Shown one piece after another: positions 7,404-15,697 of a stretch of DNA of 64,000 nucleotides. Position numbers and translations under genes: made by a program. The stretch is from Bradyrhizobium sp. STM 3843 (GTDB taxonomy: Bacteria > Pseudomonadota > Alphaproteobacteria > Rhizobiales > Xanthobacteraceae), in contig NZ_CAFK01000304.1 in the NCBI RefSeq assembly GCF_000239815.1, positions 1 to 64,000 on the forward strand, given 5' to 3'. Every line of letters begins with the position of its first letter. The stretch's first letter is position 1. The notes under the pieces are model-generated. The model had not been told where the DNA came from. It did no database searches and was given only the letters and a program-made list of their open reading frames with translations.

Positions 7404-7878
7404 AGGTCGAGCAAGAGGAAGCGCGATCAATTTCCATGGCGAGCAGAATGCCCACTGCGTAGGCCAGGATATTCCAGATTGAAAAAATCCGTCCGAGCAG
7501 CAGCGCGCCGGCGAGCGTCAGGCGGAAGCTGTCGAGCCAGGGCGTGTGCACGAGCCGGACCAGCTCGACGACAACAGCGATCGCCAGTGCGATGGCAGCC
7601 ACTCGCAGCGGCCGCAGGCGCGGGGCAAACGCGGCGAGCAGGACATACACCATCGTCGCCCACAAGACCGAGCCGCCATATTTGACGGCGAAGGCCGGCA
7701 CGCCGAGCCCGCGGCCATAGAAGCGCAAGCCAAGCCCGAGCGCGATCACGATCACTGCCAGGCCAAGGGCGCGGGTGGAGCGCCACAGCATTGCGGCGCG
7801 GGAGGCCAGACACGGCGGCGATGCGGTCATCCGTACCATGCGCGGTCGAAATGCGCTGGACATGCGGGACAGCTGCAC
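7399..7878 (-). CDS. DUF2809 membrane protein
   Basis: This integral membrane protein of up to 159 residues has about four hydrophobic segments. It matches DUF2809 by LRFYGRGLGVPAFAVKYGGS, then SVLWATMVYVLL, VVVELVRLVHTPWLDSFRLT and GALLLGRIFSIWNILAYAVG. The family is of unknown function and sits in the inner membrane. The true start is uncertain: a GTG at 7878 opens the longest frame, with ATGs at 7839, 7830 and 7791 as alternatives; none has a clear ribosome site, and the conserved part begins near 7791. Its last codons lie against repeat B, whose arm supplies the TAG. Confidence 0.7.
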   Translation of the reverse strand: MQLSRMSSAFRPRMVRMTASPPCLASRAAMLWRSTRALGLAVIVIALGLGLRFYGRGLGVPAFAVKYGGSVLWATMVYVLLAAFAPRLRPLRVAAIALAIAVVVELVRLVHTPWLDSFRLTLAGALLLGRIFSIWNILAYAVGILLAMEIDRASSCSTS

Positions 7879-7956
7879 GATTCCAATTGACTCGACGCCG
7901 TCGATGCTAAAAACCCGCTGTCAATCGCGAAACAAGAATAGTCCGGGAGAAGCGCC

Positions 7957-9291
7957 ATGGGCCTGTCCGCCACCACCTCCGTCGCGCGCGAGCGCTTAAG
8001 CGACATCGAGACCTCGACCATCCGCGCCATCTCCTGGCGGCTGATTCCGTTCCTGGTGCTCGCCTATTTCTTCTCCTATCTCGACCGCGTCAATCTCGGT
8101 TTCGCCGCGCTCACCATGAACGCGGAATTGAAGTTCACGCCGCTGATCTTCTCCTGGGGCGCCGGCATCTTCTTCATCGGCTATTTCATCTTCGAGGTGC
8201 CGAGCAACCTGGCGCTGGAGCGGTTCGGCGCCAGCCGCTGGATCGCGCGCATCATGGTGACGTGGGGCATCATTTCGGCGCTGATGGCGACCGTGTCCGG
8301 GGTCTGGAGCTTCTACACCCTGCGCTTCCTGCTTGGCGTGGCCGAGGCCGGCTTCTTTCCCGGCATCATCCTCTATCTGACCTATTGGTATCCGGCCCAG
8401 TATCGTGCGCGCTTCCTGGCGGCGTTCGCGGTGGCGGTGCCGATCTCGACCGTGATCGGCGCGCCGATCTCGGGTCTGTTGCTCGGGCTCGACGGCGTCA
8501 TGGGCCTGCAGGGCTGGCAATGGCTGTTCATCCTCGAGGGCATCCCGTCGATTCTGCTCGGCGTGGTTACCTGGTTCTATCTCACCGACAGGCCTGAGCA
8601 TGCCACCTGGCTTTCGGCCGAGCAGAAGGCGTGGCTTGCCGCGCGGCTCGATGCCGAGAACGCCGCCAAGCGGGCGGCCCGCCACATGACCTTGGGCGAG
8701 GCGTTGTCCTCGCCCAAGGTGATCATGCTGAGCCTGATCTATTTCGGCTTCGTTGGCGCCCTCTATGGCATGCAGTTCTGGCTGCCGCAGATCGTCAAGG
8801 CGTTCGGTCTCACCAATGCGCAGACCGGCTTCGTCACCGCGATCCCCTATCTGTTCGGCACCGTGGCGATGATCCTGTGGGCGCGGCATTCGGATGCGAC
8901 GCGCGAGCGCGTGTTCCATGTCGGTGCGCCGCTGATGTTGATTGCCGTCGCGCTGGCTTTGTCGAGCTACCTCACCGATCCCACTCTGACGATGGTGGTG
9001 CTGACAATCGCCGCGATCGGGGTGTTCTGCGTGTTCGGCGTGTTCTGGACGCTGCCGACCGCGTGGCTGTCGGGAACGGCCGCGGCCGGCGCGATCGCGC
9101 TGATCAATTCGATCGGCAACCTCGCCGGCTTCGGCGGCCCGTATCTGATCGGCTGGATGAAGGACACCACCGGCTCGACCGCCAACGGCCTGCTCGCGCT
9201 CGCGGTGCTGCCCTTGATTGCGGGGGTGCTCACCTTCCTGGGCGGCCATGAGAGCAAGATCGAATTCGCAGGGCAGACGCCGGCGGAGTGA
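7957..9291 (+). CDS. MFS transporter, anion:cation symporter (ACS) type
   Basis: This 444-residue carrier has twelve predicted membrane helices. The N-terminal helix region PFLVLAYFFSYLDRVNLGFA and the following FIGYFIFEVPSNLALERFGA are typical of the ACS family, which takes up organic anions such as tartrate, glucarate, phthalate or 4-hydroxyphenylacetate. A ribosome site GGGAGAA lies seven to eight bases before the ATG. No catabolic genes flank it, so the substrate is open. It is the only gene in its transcription direction before the family C repeat at 9305. Confidence 0.9.
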   Translation: MGLSATTSVARERLSDIETSTIRAISWRLIPFLVLAYFFSYLDRVNLGFAALTMNAELKFTPLIFSWGAGIFFIGYFIFEVPSNLALERFGASRWIARIMVTWGIISALMATVSGVWSFYTLRFLLGVAEAGFFPGIILYLTYWYPAQYRARFLAAFAVAVPISTVIGAPISGLLLGLDGVMGLQGWQWLFILEGIPSILLGVVTWFYLTDRPEHATWLSAEQKAWLAARLDAENAAKRAARHMTLGEALSSPKVIMLSLIYFGFVGALYGMQFWLPQIVKAFGLTNAQTGFVTAIPYLFGTVAMILWARHSDATRERVFHVGAPLMLIAVALALSSYLTDPTLTMVVLTIAAIGVFCVFGVFWTLPTAWLSGTAAAGAIALINSIGNLAGFGGPYLIGWMKDTTGSTANGLLALAVLPLIAGVLTFLGGHESKIEFAGQTPAE

Positions 9292-9304
9292 AAGCTGCTC
9301 GCTG

Positions 9305-9415
9305 GTCATTCCGGGGCGGTCGCGAAGCGACCGAAACCGGAAACTCGACGTGGATGGTCGCGCAAAACAAGCTCGAGATTCCGGGGTCGACGCTGGCGCG
9401 TCGCCCCGGAATGAC
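9305..9415. repeat. Palindromic intergenic repeat, family C, copy 1
   Basis: It begins GTCATTCCGGGGC and ends GCCCCGGAATGAC, with internal complementary segments. At least four more copies share these ends (10670, 14606, 15471, 36439). Such elements are frequent between genes in Bradyrhizobium. Confidence 0.8.
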
Positions 9416-9497
9416 GGTTTTCCTATCAGGAGTATTTTAACACCGTTGCCTGCGGCAACATGTCTTAACGTTCACGTAATCCTGATCGCTGACGATT

Positions 9498-9513
9498 ATT
9501 GACATTCGTCAAT
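9498..9513. promoter_or_regulatory. Inverted repeat and probable -35 region of the RND efflux operon
   Basis: ATTGAC-ATTC-GTCAAT is a perfect 6-4-6 inverted repeat. The TTGACA within it (9499-9504) is a perfect -35 hexamer, so a repressor bound here would block transcription. The TetR gene at the end of the operon is the obvious candidate (inference). A tandem AATCGAC AATCGAC follows directly. Confidence 0.45.
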
Positions 9514-9556
9514 CGACAATCGACACTCTATTGCAACTGCAACAATGGAGTGTCCG

Positions 9557-10663
9557 ATGCTGCTCCGCTCGTTTTTACTCAGCTATTCCAGGCTGTTGAC
9601 CGGCGTCGCGCTGGCGGCAGGGACGATTGCCCTAGCCGGCTGCAACGATACCGTGGCCCAAAAGGCCGAACCGATCCGGCCGGTGCTGGTCGCGACCGTC
9701 CACTATGAGGCTGAAACGCCGGAGCGGAGCTTCGTCGGCACCATCAGGCCGCGGATCGAGGCCGACATCGGCTTCCGGGTCGCCGGTAAGGTCGCCAAGC
9801 GCCTGGTCGAGGTCGGCCAGAAGGTCGAGGTCGGCCAGCCGCTCGCCACCCTCGATGAGGTCGACCTGAAGCTGCAGGCCGAGCAGGCCGAAGCCGAGTT
9901 CCGCGCCGCCACCGGCGTGCTGGCCCAGGCCGCCGCCGCCGAGACCCGCGCCAAGGAGCTGCGGTCGCGCGGCTGGACTACGGATGCGCAACTGGATCAG
10001 GCAAGCGCGTCAGCCGACGAGGCGCGTGCGCGGCTCAACCGTGCCGAACGCTCGGTCGAGCTGACCAAGAACTCGCTGTCCTACGCGACGCTGGAATCCG
10101 ATGCCCGCGGCGTGGTCACGGCGACCATGATCGAGCCCGGTGTCGTCGTGGCCTCCGGCCAGGCGGCCATCCGTGTCGCGCGCTTTGCCGAGAAGGAAGC
10201 GGTGGTAGCGATCCCCGAGACGCTGCTCGAGCGCGCCAAGACCGGCACGGCCTATGTCACTTTGTGGTCGGACCCCGACAAGAAATATACGGCGCGCTTG
10301 CGCGAGATCGCGCCCGCGGCCGACGCCGCCACGCGCACCTATCTCGCCAAATTCTCGCTGCCGGATGCCGATGACAACGTCTCGCTCGGCATGACCGCGA
10401 CGCTGACCCTGGCTGATCCCGCCACCACGCGTGTGGCGCGGCTGCCGCTGTCGGCGCTGTTCAGCGAAGGCCGCGAGCCGTCCTTCTATGTCGTCGACGA
10501 CAAAGGCCAGGTTGCCCTGAAGCCGGTGACGGTGAAGTCCTACGAGAGCAACGACGTGCTGGTCACCGGCGGCGTCGACGAGGGCGAGAAGGTCGTCGCC
10601 CTCGGCGTGCAGAAGATCGATCCCACCCAGAAGGTGCGGGTCGTGTCGGCCCTGTCATTTTAG
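9557..10663 (+). CDS. RND efflux periplasmic adaptor (membrane fusion) lipoprotein
   Basis: The 368-residue AcrA/HlyD-type adaptor has a signal sequence with lipobox LAGC, so it is anchored as a lipoprotein in the inner membrane facing the periplasm. It shows the biotinyl/lipoyl-like half-motifs (GFRVAGKVAKRLVEVGQKVE), a coiled-coil hairpin around residues 95-165, the second lipoyl half (ARGVVTATMIEPGVVVASGQ) and beta-barrel domains. It links the RND pump downstream to an outer-membrane channel not encoded here. The ATG at 9557 has GGAG six bases upstream; the ATG at 9545 does not, so the shorter start is chosen. Confidence 0.9.
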   Translation: MLLRSFLLSYSRLLTGVALAAGTIALAGCNDTVAQKAEPIRPVLVATVHYEAETPERSFVGTIRPRIEADIGFRVAGKVAKRLVEVGQKVEVGQPLATLDEVDLKLQAEQAEAEFRAATGVLAQAAAAETRAKELRSRGWTTDAQLDQASASADEARARLNRAERSVELTKNSLSYATLESDARGVVTATMIEPGVVVASGQAAIRVARFAEKEAVVAIPETLLERAKTGTAYVTLWSDPDKKYTARLREIAPAADAATRTYLAKFSLPDADDNVSLGMTATLTLADPATTRVARLPLSALFSEGREPSFYVVDDKGQVALKPVTVKSYESNDVLVTGGVDEGEKVVALGVQKIDPTQKVRVVSALSF

Positions 10664-10669
10664 TTCACC

Positions 10670-10748
10670 GTCGTTCCGGGGCGATGCGGAGCATCGAACC
10701 CGGAACCTCGAGATTCCGGGTCTGGTCCTTCGGACCATCCCGGAATGA
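10670..10748. repeat. Palindromic intergenic repeat, family C, copy 2
   Basis: It starts GTCGTTCCGGGGC and ends CCCGGAATGAC, and lies between the adaptor and pump genes. It could form a hairpin in the shared transcript. Confidence 0.75.
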
Positions 10749-10801
10749 CGATTTCCAACAAGCAGTCTCGCAAGCGGCAACAGACTAATCGGAGAGCAGC
10801 C

Positions 10802-13800
10802 ATGAAGCGGTTCAATCTCTCGGCCTGGGCGGTCAGCCATCCGCCGCTGGTGCTGTTTTTGATCCTCGCGCTCGGCCTGATGGGCTTCTTCTCCTATCAG
10901 AAGCTCGGCCGCGCCGAGGATCCGTTCTTCACGGTGAAGGTGGTGAACGTCTCGGTGATGTGGCCGGGCGCCACGGCTGCCGAGATGCAGAGCCAGGTCG
11001 CCGATCCGATCGAGAAGAAGCTGCAGGAACTGCCCTATTTCGAGAAGGTGCAGACCTATTCGAAGCCGTCCTTTGCCGCGCTGCAGGTCACCTTCCGCGA
11101 CTCCACGCCGCCGAAGGACGTGCCGCATCTGTTCTATCTGTTGCGCAAGAAGCTCGACGACGTCCAGGCGTCATTGCCGTCGGGAATTCTCGGGCCCTTC
11201 GTCAATGACGAGTTCTCCGACGTCGATGCCATCCTGTTCATGATGACCGGCGACGGCGCCGACTACGCGCAGCTGAAGAAGGTTGCCGAGGGCCTGCGGC
11301 AGCGGCTGTTGAAGGTGAACGGCGTTACCAAGGTCAATCTCTACGGCACCCAGGACGAGCGCATTTATGTCGAGTTCAGCCATGCCAAGCTGGCTACGCT
11401 CGGCATCACGCCGCAGGCGCTGTTCGACTCGCTCGCCAAGCAGAACAATGTGACCCCGGCCGGCACGGTCGAGACCAACGCGCAGCGGGTGCCGCTGCGC
11501 GTCACCGGTGCGCTCGACGGTGCCAAGGCCGTGGCCGAGACGCCGGTCGAAAGCAATGGCCGCGTGTTCCGGCTGGGCGACATCGCCACCGTCACCCATG
11601 GCTATGTCGATCCGCCGAGCTTCAAGGTGAGCCAGGAAGGCAAGCCCGCGCTCGGCATCGGCGTCGTCACCGCCAAGGGCGCCAACATCCTGGAGCTCGG
11701 CAAGGACGTGCATGCCGCGGCCGACGATTTCATGAAGGCTGTGCCGCAGGGCATCGAGATCGAGCAGATCGCCGACCAGCCCAAGGTGGTCGAGCATGCC
11801 GTCGGCGAGTTCGTGCACTCCTTCATCGAGGCGCTCGTCATCGTGCTGTTCGTCTCGTTCCTGGCGCTGGGATGGCGCACCGGCATCGTGGTGGCGCTGT
11901 CGGTGCCGCTGGTGCTCGGCATCGTCTTTGTCGTCATGAACGCGATGGGGCTCGACCTGCACCGCATCTCTCTCGGCGCCCTCATCATCGCGCTCGGCCT
12001 CTTGGTCGACGACGCCATCATCGCGGTCGAGATGATGGTGGTGAAGATGGAGCAGGGCTGGGACCGCATGCGCGCGGCGTCCTTTGCCTGGGAGTCCACG
12101 GCGTTCCCGATGCTGACGGGAACGCTGGTCACGGCGGCCGGCTTCCTGCCGATCGGCTTTGCCAATTCGGCGGTCGGCGAATATGCCGGCAGCATCTTCT
12201 GGATCGTTGCGATCGCGCTGGTGGCGTCCTGGTTCGTCGCGGTGATCTTCACGCCCTATATCGGCGTGAAGCTGCTGCCCGACATGAAGGCCCATCACGG
12301 GCACGACGAGCACGCGATCTACGACACCCGGATGTATCGGGCCTTGCGCCGTATCGTGCGCTGGTGCGTCGACCATCGCATCACCACGGTGGCGGCGACC
12401 GTCGGCGTGTTCGTCGCGTCGATCGTGGCTTTCGGCCATGTCCAGCAGCAGTTCTTTCCGCTCTCGGAGCGGCCCGAGCTGTTCCTGCAGCTCCGGCTGC
12501 CGGAGGGCACGGCTTTCAACGTCACCGAAAAGGCAGCGAAGAAGGCGGAGGCGCTGCTCAAGGATGACAAGGACATCGCGACCTATACGGCCTATGTCGG
12601 CCAGGGCTCGCCGCGCTTTTGGCTCGGCCTCAATCCGCAGTTGCCGAACGAGGCCTTCGCCGAGATCGTGATCGTCGCCAAGGACGTCGCCGCACGCGAA
12701 CGGATCAAGGCGAAGATCGAGAATGCCGCCGCCAATGGCGCGATCAACGAGGCTCGCGTCCGCGTCGACCGCTTCAATTTCGGTCCGCCGGTCGGCTTCC
12801 CCGTGCAGTTCCGCGTCATCGGCCCGGATACCGGGAAGGTGCGGGACATCGCCTACCAGGTGCGCGACGTGATGCGCCAGAACCCGAATGTCCGCGATCC
12901 GCAGCTCGACTGGAACGAGCAGTCGCCTTACCTGAAGCTGGTCGTCGACCAGGACCGCGCCCGTGCGCTCGGGCTGACGCCGCAGGACGTCTCGCAGTCG
13001 CTGGCAATGCTGATCTCGGGTGTGCAGGTCACGACCATCCGCGATGGCATCGAGAAGGTCGGCGTCATCGCCCGCGCGGTGCCGTCCGAGCGGCTCGACC
13101 TCGCCCATGTCGGCGATCTCACCATCACCTCGCGCAATGGCGTCGCAGTGCCGCTGCAGCAGATCGCCAAGATCGAGTATGCGCATGAGGAGCCGATCCT
13201 GTGGCGGCGCAACCGCGACATGGCCATCACCGTGCGGTCCGATGTCGCCGATGGCGTGCAGGCGCCCGATGTGACCAATCAGATCTGGCCGAAGCTGGCT
13301 GAGATCCGCGCGCATCTCGAGCCGGCCTACCGGATCGAGGCGGGGGGCGCGTTCGAGGAATCCGCCAAGGGCAATGCCTCGATCTTCGTGCTGTTCCCGC
13401 TGATGGTCGCGGTGATGCTGACGCTGCTGATGATTCAGCTGCAGAGCTTCTCGCGGCTGACCCTGGTGTTCCTGACCGCGCCGCTCGGCATCGTCGGGGC
13501 TTCGCTCGGGCTCAACGTCGCCAACGCGCCGTTCGGCTTCGTGGCGCTGCTCGGCCTGATCGCGCTGGCCGGCATGATCATGCGCAACACCGTGATCCTG
13601 GTCGATCAGATCGAGACCGACGTCAGCCATGGCTTGACCCGCAAGGAGGCGATCATCGAGGCCACCGTGCGGCGCGCGCGTCCGGTGGTGCTGACCGCGC
13701 TCGCTGCAATCCTGGCGATGATCCCGCTGTCGCGCTCGGCCTTCTGGGGTCCGATGGCGATCACCATCATGGGCGGCTTGTTTGTTGCAACCTTCCTCAC

Positions 13801-13942
13801 GCTCTTGTACTTGCCAGGGTTGTATGCTCTCTGGTTCCGCAAGAGCCTCGATCAGCGTGGGACGGACGCTCTGACCGATCCTGCGGCGCAGCATGAGCGG
13901 CATGCGGAGGTGTCCATTCCGCTTGCCCAGGCTGCTGAATAA
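10802..13942 (+). CDS. RND (AcrB/MexF superfamily) efflux pump permease
   Basis: The 1046-residue trimeric proton antiporter has twelve helices and two large periplasmic loops. Visible signatures are the N-terminal helix, the GLLVDDAIIAVE segment of helix 4 with its paired Asp, ALAAILAMIPL, and the helix 10 GMIMRNTVILVDQIE region. The pair with the lipoprotein adaptor just upstream defines a tripartite efflux system for hydrophobic toxicants or drugs; specificity cannot be read. The frame is open from 10745, but the ATG at 10802 follows GGAGAG and gives the family start MKRFNLSAWAVSHP. TetR follows 46 bases downstream. Confidence 0.92.
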   Translation: MKRFNLSAWAVSHPPLVLFLILALGLMGFFSYQKLGRAEDPFFTVKVVNVSVMWPGATAAEMQSQVADPIEKKLQELPYFEKVQTYSKPSFAALQVTFRDSTPPKDVPHLFYLLRKKLDDVQASLPSGILGPFVNDEFSDVDAILFMMTGDGADYAQLKKVAEGLRQRLLKVNGVTKVNLYGTQDERIYVEFSHAKLATLGITPQALFDSLAKQNNVTPAGTVETNAQRVPLRVTGALDGAKAVAETPVESNGRVFRLGDIATVTHGYVDPPSFKVSQEGKPALGIGVVTAKGANILELGKDVHAAADDFMKAVPQGIEIEQIADQPKVVEHAVGEFVHSFIEALVIVLFVSFLALGWRTGIVVALSVPLVLGIVFVVMNAMGLDLHRISLGALIIALGLLVDDAIIAVEMMVVKMEQGWDRMRAASFAWESTAFPMLTGTLVTAAGFLPIGFANSAVGEYAGSIFWIVAIALVASWFVAVIFTPYIGVKLLPDMKAHHGHDEHAIYDTRMYRALRRIVRWCVDHRITTVAATVGVFVASIVAFGHVQQQFFPLSERPELFLQLRLPEGTAFNVTEKAAKKAEALLKDDKDIATYTAYVGQGSPRFWLGLNPQLPNEAFAEIVIVAKDVAARERIKAKIENAAANGAINEARVRVDRFNFGPPVGFPVQFRVIGPDTGKVRDIAYQVRDVMRQNPNVRDPQLDWNEQSPYLKLVVDQDRARALGLTPQDVSQSLAMLISGVQVTTIRDGIEKVGVIARAVPSERLDLAHVGDLTITSRNGVAVPLQQIAKIEYAHEEPILWRRNRDMAITVRSDVADGVQAPDVTNQIWPKLAEIRAHLEPAYRIEAGGAFEESAKGNASIFVLFPLMVAVMLTLLMIQLQSFSRLTLVFLTAPLGIVGASLGLNVANAPFGFVALLGLIALAGMIMRNTVILVDQIETDVSHGLTRKEAIIEATVRRARPVVLTALAAILAMIPLSRSAFWGPMAITIMGGLFVATFLTLLYLPGLYALWFRKSLDQRGTDALTDPAAQHERHAEVSIPLAQAAE

Positions 13943-13988
13943 CTACTGCTGAATAGCTGGAGCCGGGCAGAGGAGAGTGATTGCAGGC

Positions 13989-14597
13989 ATGACGCTGGTT
14001 TCCGACCATGTCGAACCCGATACGCGCGAGCGGATTCTCGTGGTGGCGGAGCGACTGTTCCGGCAGATCGGCTACCAGAAAACCACGGTCGCCGACATCG
14101 CCAAGGAGCTCCATATGAGCCCGGCGAATGTCTATCGCTTCTTCGACTCGAAGAGGGCGATTCATCAGGGGGTGGCGCGCACTCTGATGGGCCAGGTCGA
14201 GCTGGCGGCGGAAGAGATTGCCGCTCGGCCCGGGTCGGCCGTTCCACGTCTTCGTGAACTGCTCGCGACCATCCACCGCATGAACACCGAGCGCTACGTC
14301 GGCGATTCCAAGCTGCACGAAATGGTCGCGGTCGCGATGGAGGAGAGCTGGGAGGTCTGCGAGGCGCATATGCTCCTGATCACCCAGATGATTGCCCGGG
14401 TGATCGGACAGGGCATGGCTTCCGGCGAATTCCGTTCTGCCGACCTGCAACTTACGGCGATGTGCGCCACGACCGCGATGCTGCGCTTCTTCCACCCGCA
14501 GATGATCGCCCAATGCGAACGGAAGCCGGGTCCGACCATCGATCAAATGATCGATTTCGTCCTGGCCGGGCTTGGTTCGAAGGACTCCACGGTCTAG
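13989..14597 (+). CDS. TetR family repressor of the RND efflux operon
   Basis: The 202-residue regulator carries an N-terminal TetR helix-turn-helix: RERILVVAERLFRQIGYQKT, then TVADIAKELHMSPANVYRFF. The C-terminal part (about residues 75-200) is the variable ligand-binding, dimerisation domain. Its position directly behind the pump, in the same direction, suggests autoregulated control of the efflux operon, possibly through the inverted repeat at 9498-9513. A GTG at 13977 is an alternative start; neither it nor the ATG at 13989 has ideally spaced Shine-Dalgarno bases (GAGGAG at about 13971). Confidence 0.88.
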   Translation: MTLVSDHVEPDTRERILVVAERLFRQIGYQKTTVADIAKELHMSPANVYRFFDSKRAIHQGVARTLMGQVELAAEEIAARPGSAVPRLRELLATIHRMNTERYVGDSKLHEMVAVAMEESWEVCEAHMLLITQMIARVIGQGMASGEFRSADLQLTAMCATTAMLRFFHPQMIAQCERKPGPTIDQMIDFVLAGLGSKDSTV

Positions 14598-14605
14598 TTT
14601 CCCCG

Positions 14606-14644
14606 GTCATTCCGGGTTCGCCTCTTCGAGGCGCCCGGAATGAC
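14606..14644. repeat. Short family C palindrome forming a hairpin
   Basis: GTCATTCCGGG and CCCGGAATGAC pair almost back to back with a short inner stem, giving a compact hairpin between tetR and the flavin reductase gene. It may act as a terminator although no T-run follows. Confidence 0.65.
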
Positions 14645-14670
14645 GACAATCATTGAAGGGGAAGACAGGC

Positions 14671-15294
14671 GTGACCGAACAGGATCTGCATTTCTACGAA
14701 CCGAAGAACGGCCACGGCCTCAAGCACGATCCCTTCAACGCCATCATCGCACCGCGTCCGATCGGCTGGATCTCCTCGCGCGACAAGGATGGCCACGTCA
14801 ATCTCGCACCTTACAGTTTTTTCAACGGCTTCTGCTATACCCCGCCGATCATTGGCTTTTCGTCGACGAACTGGAAGGACTCCGTCGAGAATATCCAGGA
14901 CACCGGCGAGTTCGTCTGGAATCTGGCGACCCGCGCGCTCGCGACCCAGATGAATGCGACAGCGGCCCATGTCGCGCGCGACGTCAGCGAGTTCGAGCTC
15001 GCAGGCCTCACGCCGACGCCGTGCAAGCTCGTCAGCGTGCCGCGGGTCGGCGAAAGCCCGGTCGCCTTCGAATGCAAACTGACCCAGATCGTCCAGCTGC
15101 AAGGCGCCGACGGCAAAAAGGCCAATGCCTGGGTCACGTTCGGTGAGGTCGTCGCGGTTCACATCGAGAAGTCCCTGATCAAGGACGGCGTCTACCAGAC
15201 GGCGCAGGCGCGCCCGATCGTGCGCGCCGGCCGCCGCGGCGACTATTTCGAAATCCGACCTGACGCCATGTTCGAGATGGTCCGGCCGGATTAG
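14671..15294 (+). CDS. Flavin reductase family protein (FMN-binding split barrel)
   Basis: The 207-residue protein has the FMN-binding split-barrel fold: FNAIIAPRPIGWISSRDKDG at the N-terminus, then NLAPYSFFNGFCYTPPIIGF and GEFVWNLATRALATQMN. Family members reduce flavin for partner monooxygenases or bind FMN for other redox reactions; no partner oxygenase is adjacent. The start codon is GTG at 14671, preceded by AAGGGGAAG; an in-frame TTG at 14653 is less likely. Soluble, cytoplasmic. Confidence 0.85.
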   Translation: MTEQDLHFYEPKNGHGLKHDPFNAIIAPRPIGWISSRDKDGHVNLAPYSFFNGFCYTPPIIGFSSTNWKDSVENIQDTGEFVWNLATRALATQMNATAAHVARDVSEFELAGLTPTPCKLVSVPRVGESPVAFECKLTQIVQLQGADGKKANAWVTFGEVVAVHIEKSLIKDGVYQTAQARPIVRAGRRGDYFEIRPDAMFEMVRPD

Positions 15295-15470
15295 GCGCTG
15301 CACTCCTGCAAGAGCGGGCTCGGCGAGGCGCGTCCCGCGTTGCGGAACGCTGTTTTTCGTTGGCGGTCAAATCGGTTGCGCCCACAACCTCGCTCGATTC
15401 TGATGTGAAGTGTCACCTGAACCGCCGCGCTTTGCGCTAAACTGGCCTAGTCTTCTGCGTCACAACCGCC

Positions 15471-15552
15471 GTCATTCCGGGGCAGCCCGTCAGGGCTGAA
15501 CCCGGAATCTCGAGATTCCGGGTTCGATGCTGTCGCATCGCCCCGGAATGAC
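15471..15552. repeat. Palindromic intergenic repeat, family C, copy 4
   Basis: A well-preserved copy: GTCATTCCGGGGC at one end, GCCCCGGAATGAC at the other, with a central perfect pairing around TCTCGAGA. It fills much of the gap before the beta-oxidation operon; nothing else is seen between 15295 and 15607. Confidence 0.8.
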
Positions 15553-15607
15553 GGTGGAGCAGGCCATGGCTCGCGCTTGTGACGCTGTAGGATTAAGGAA
15601 CACTGTC

Positions 15608-15697
15608 ATGAACTCGTTTCGACGCGATTTCATCAGCATGCCGGCCGACATGCGCTGGTTTTCTCAACAACGTGGCAAACGCAGGGTGGCAGGCTGA
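15608..15697 (+). CDS. 29-codon leader ORF coupled to the thiolase gene
   Basis: The small frame starts with ATG (MNSFRRDFISMPADMRWF and on), has an AAGGA ribosome site nine bases upstream, and ends with a TGA that overlaps the thiolase ATG (TGATG). The same TGATG overlap joins thiolase to the next gene, so the spacing looks selected for coupled translation. The peptide is basic and contains one Trp. I do not recognise it; it may be a regulatory leader, a real small protein, or the end of a decayed gene. Confidence 0.45.
   Translation: MNSFRRDFISMPADMRWFSQQRGKRRVAG

Noticed and set aside
11171..13903. A 910-codon open frame antisense to the RND pump gene
   Set aside because: It is rich in Arg, His, Asp and Gln with no domain features, the usual mirror of a GC-rich gene; the opposite strand carries a full RND permease.
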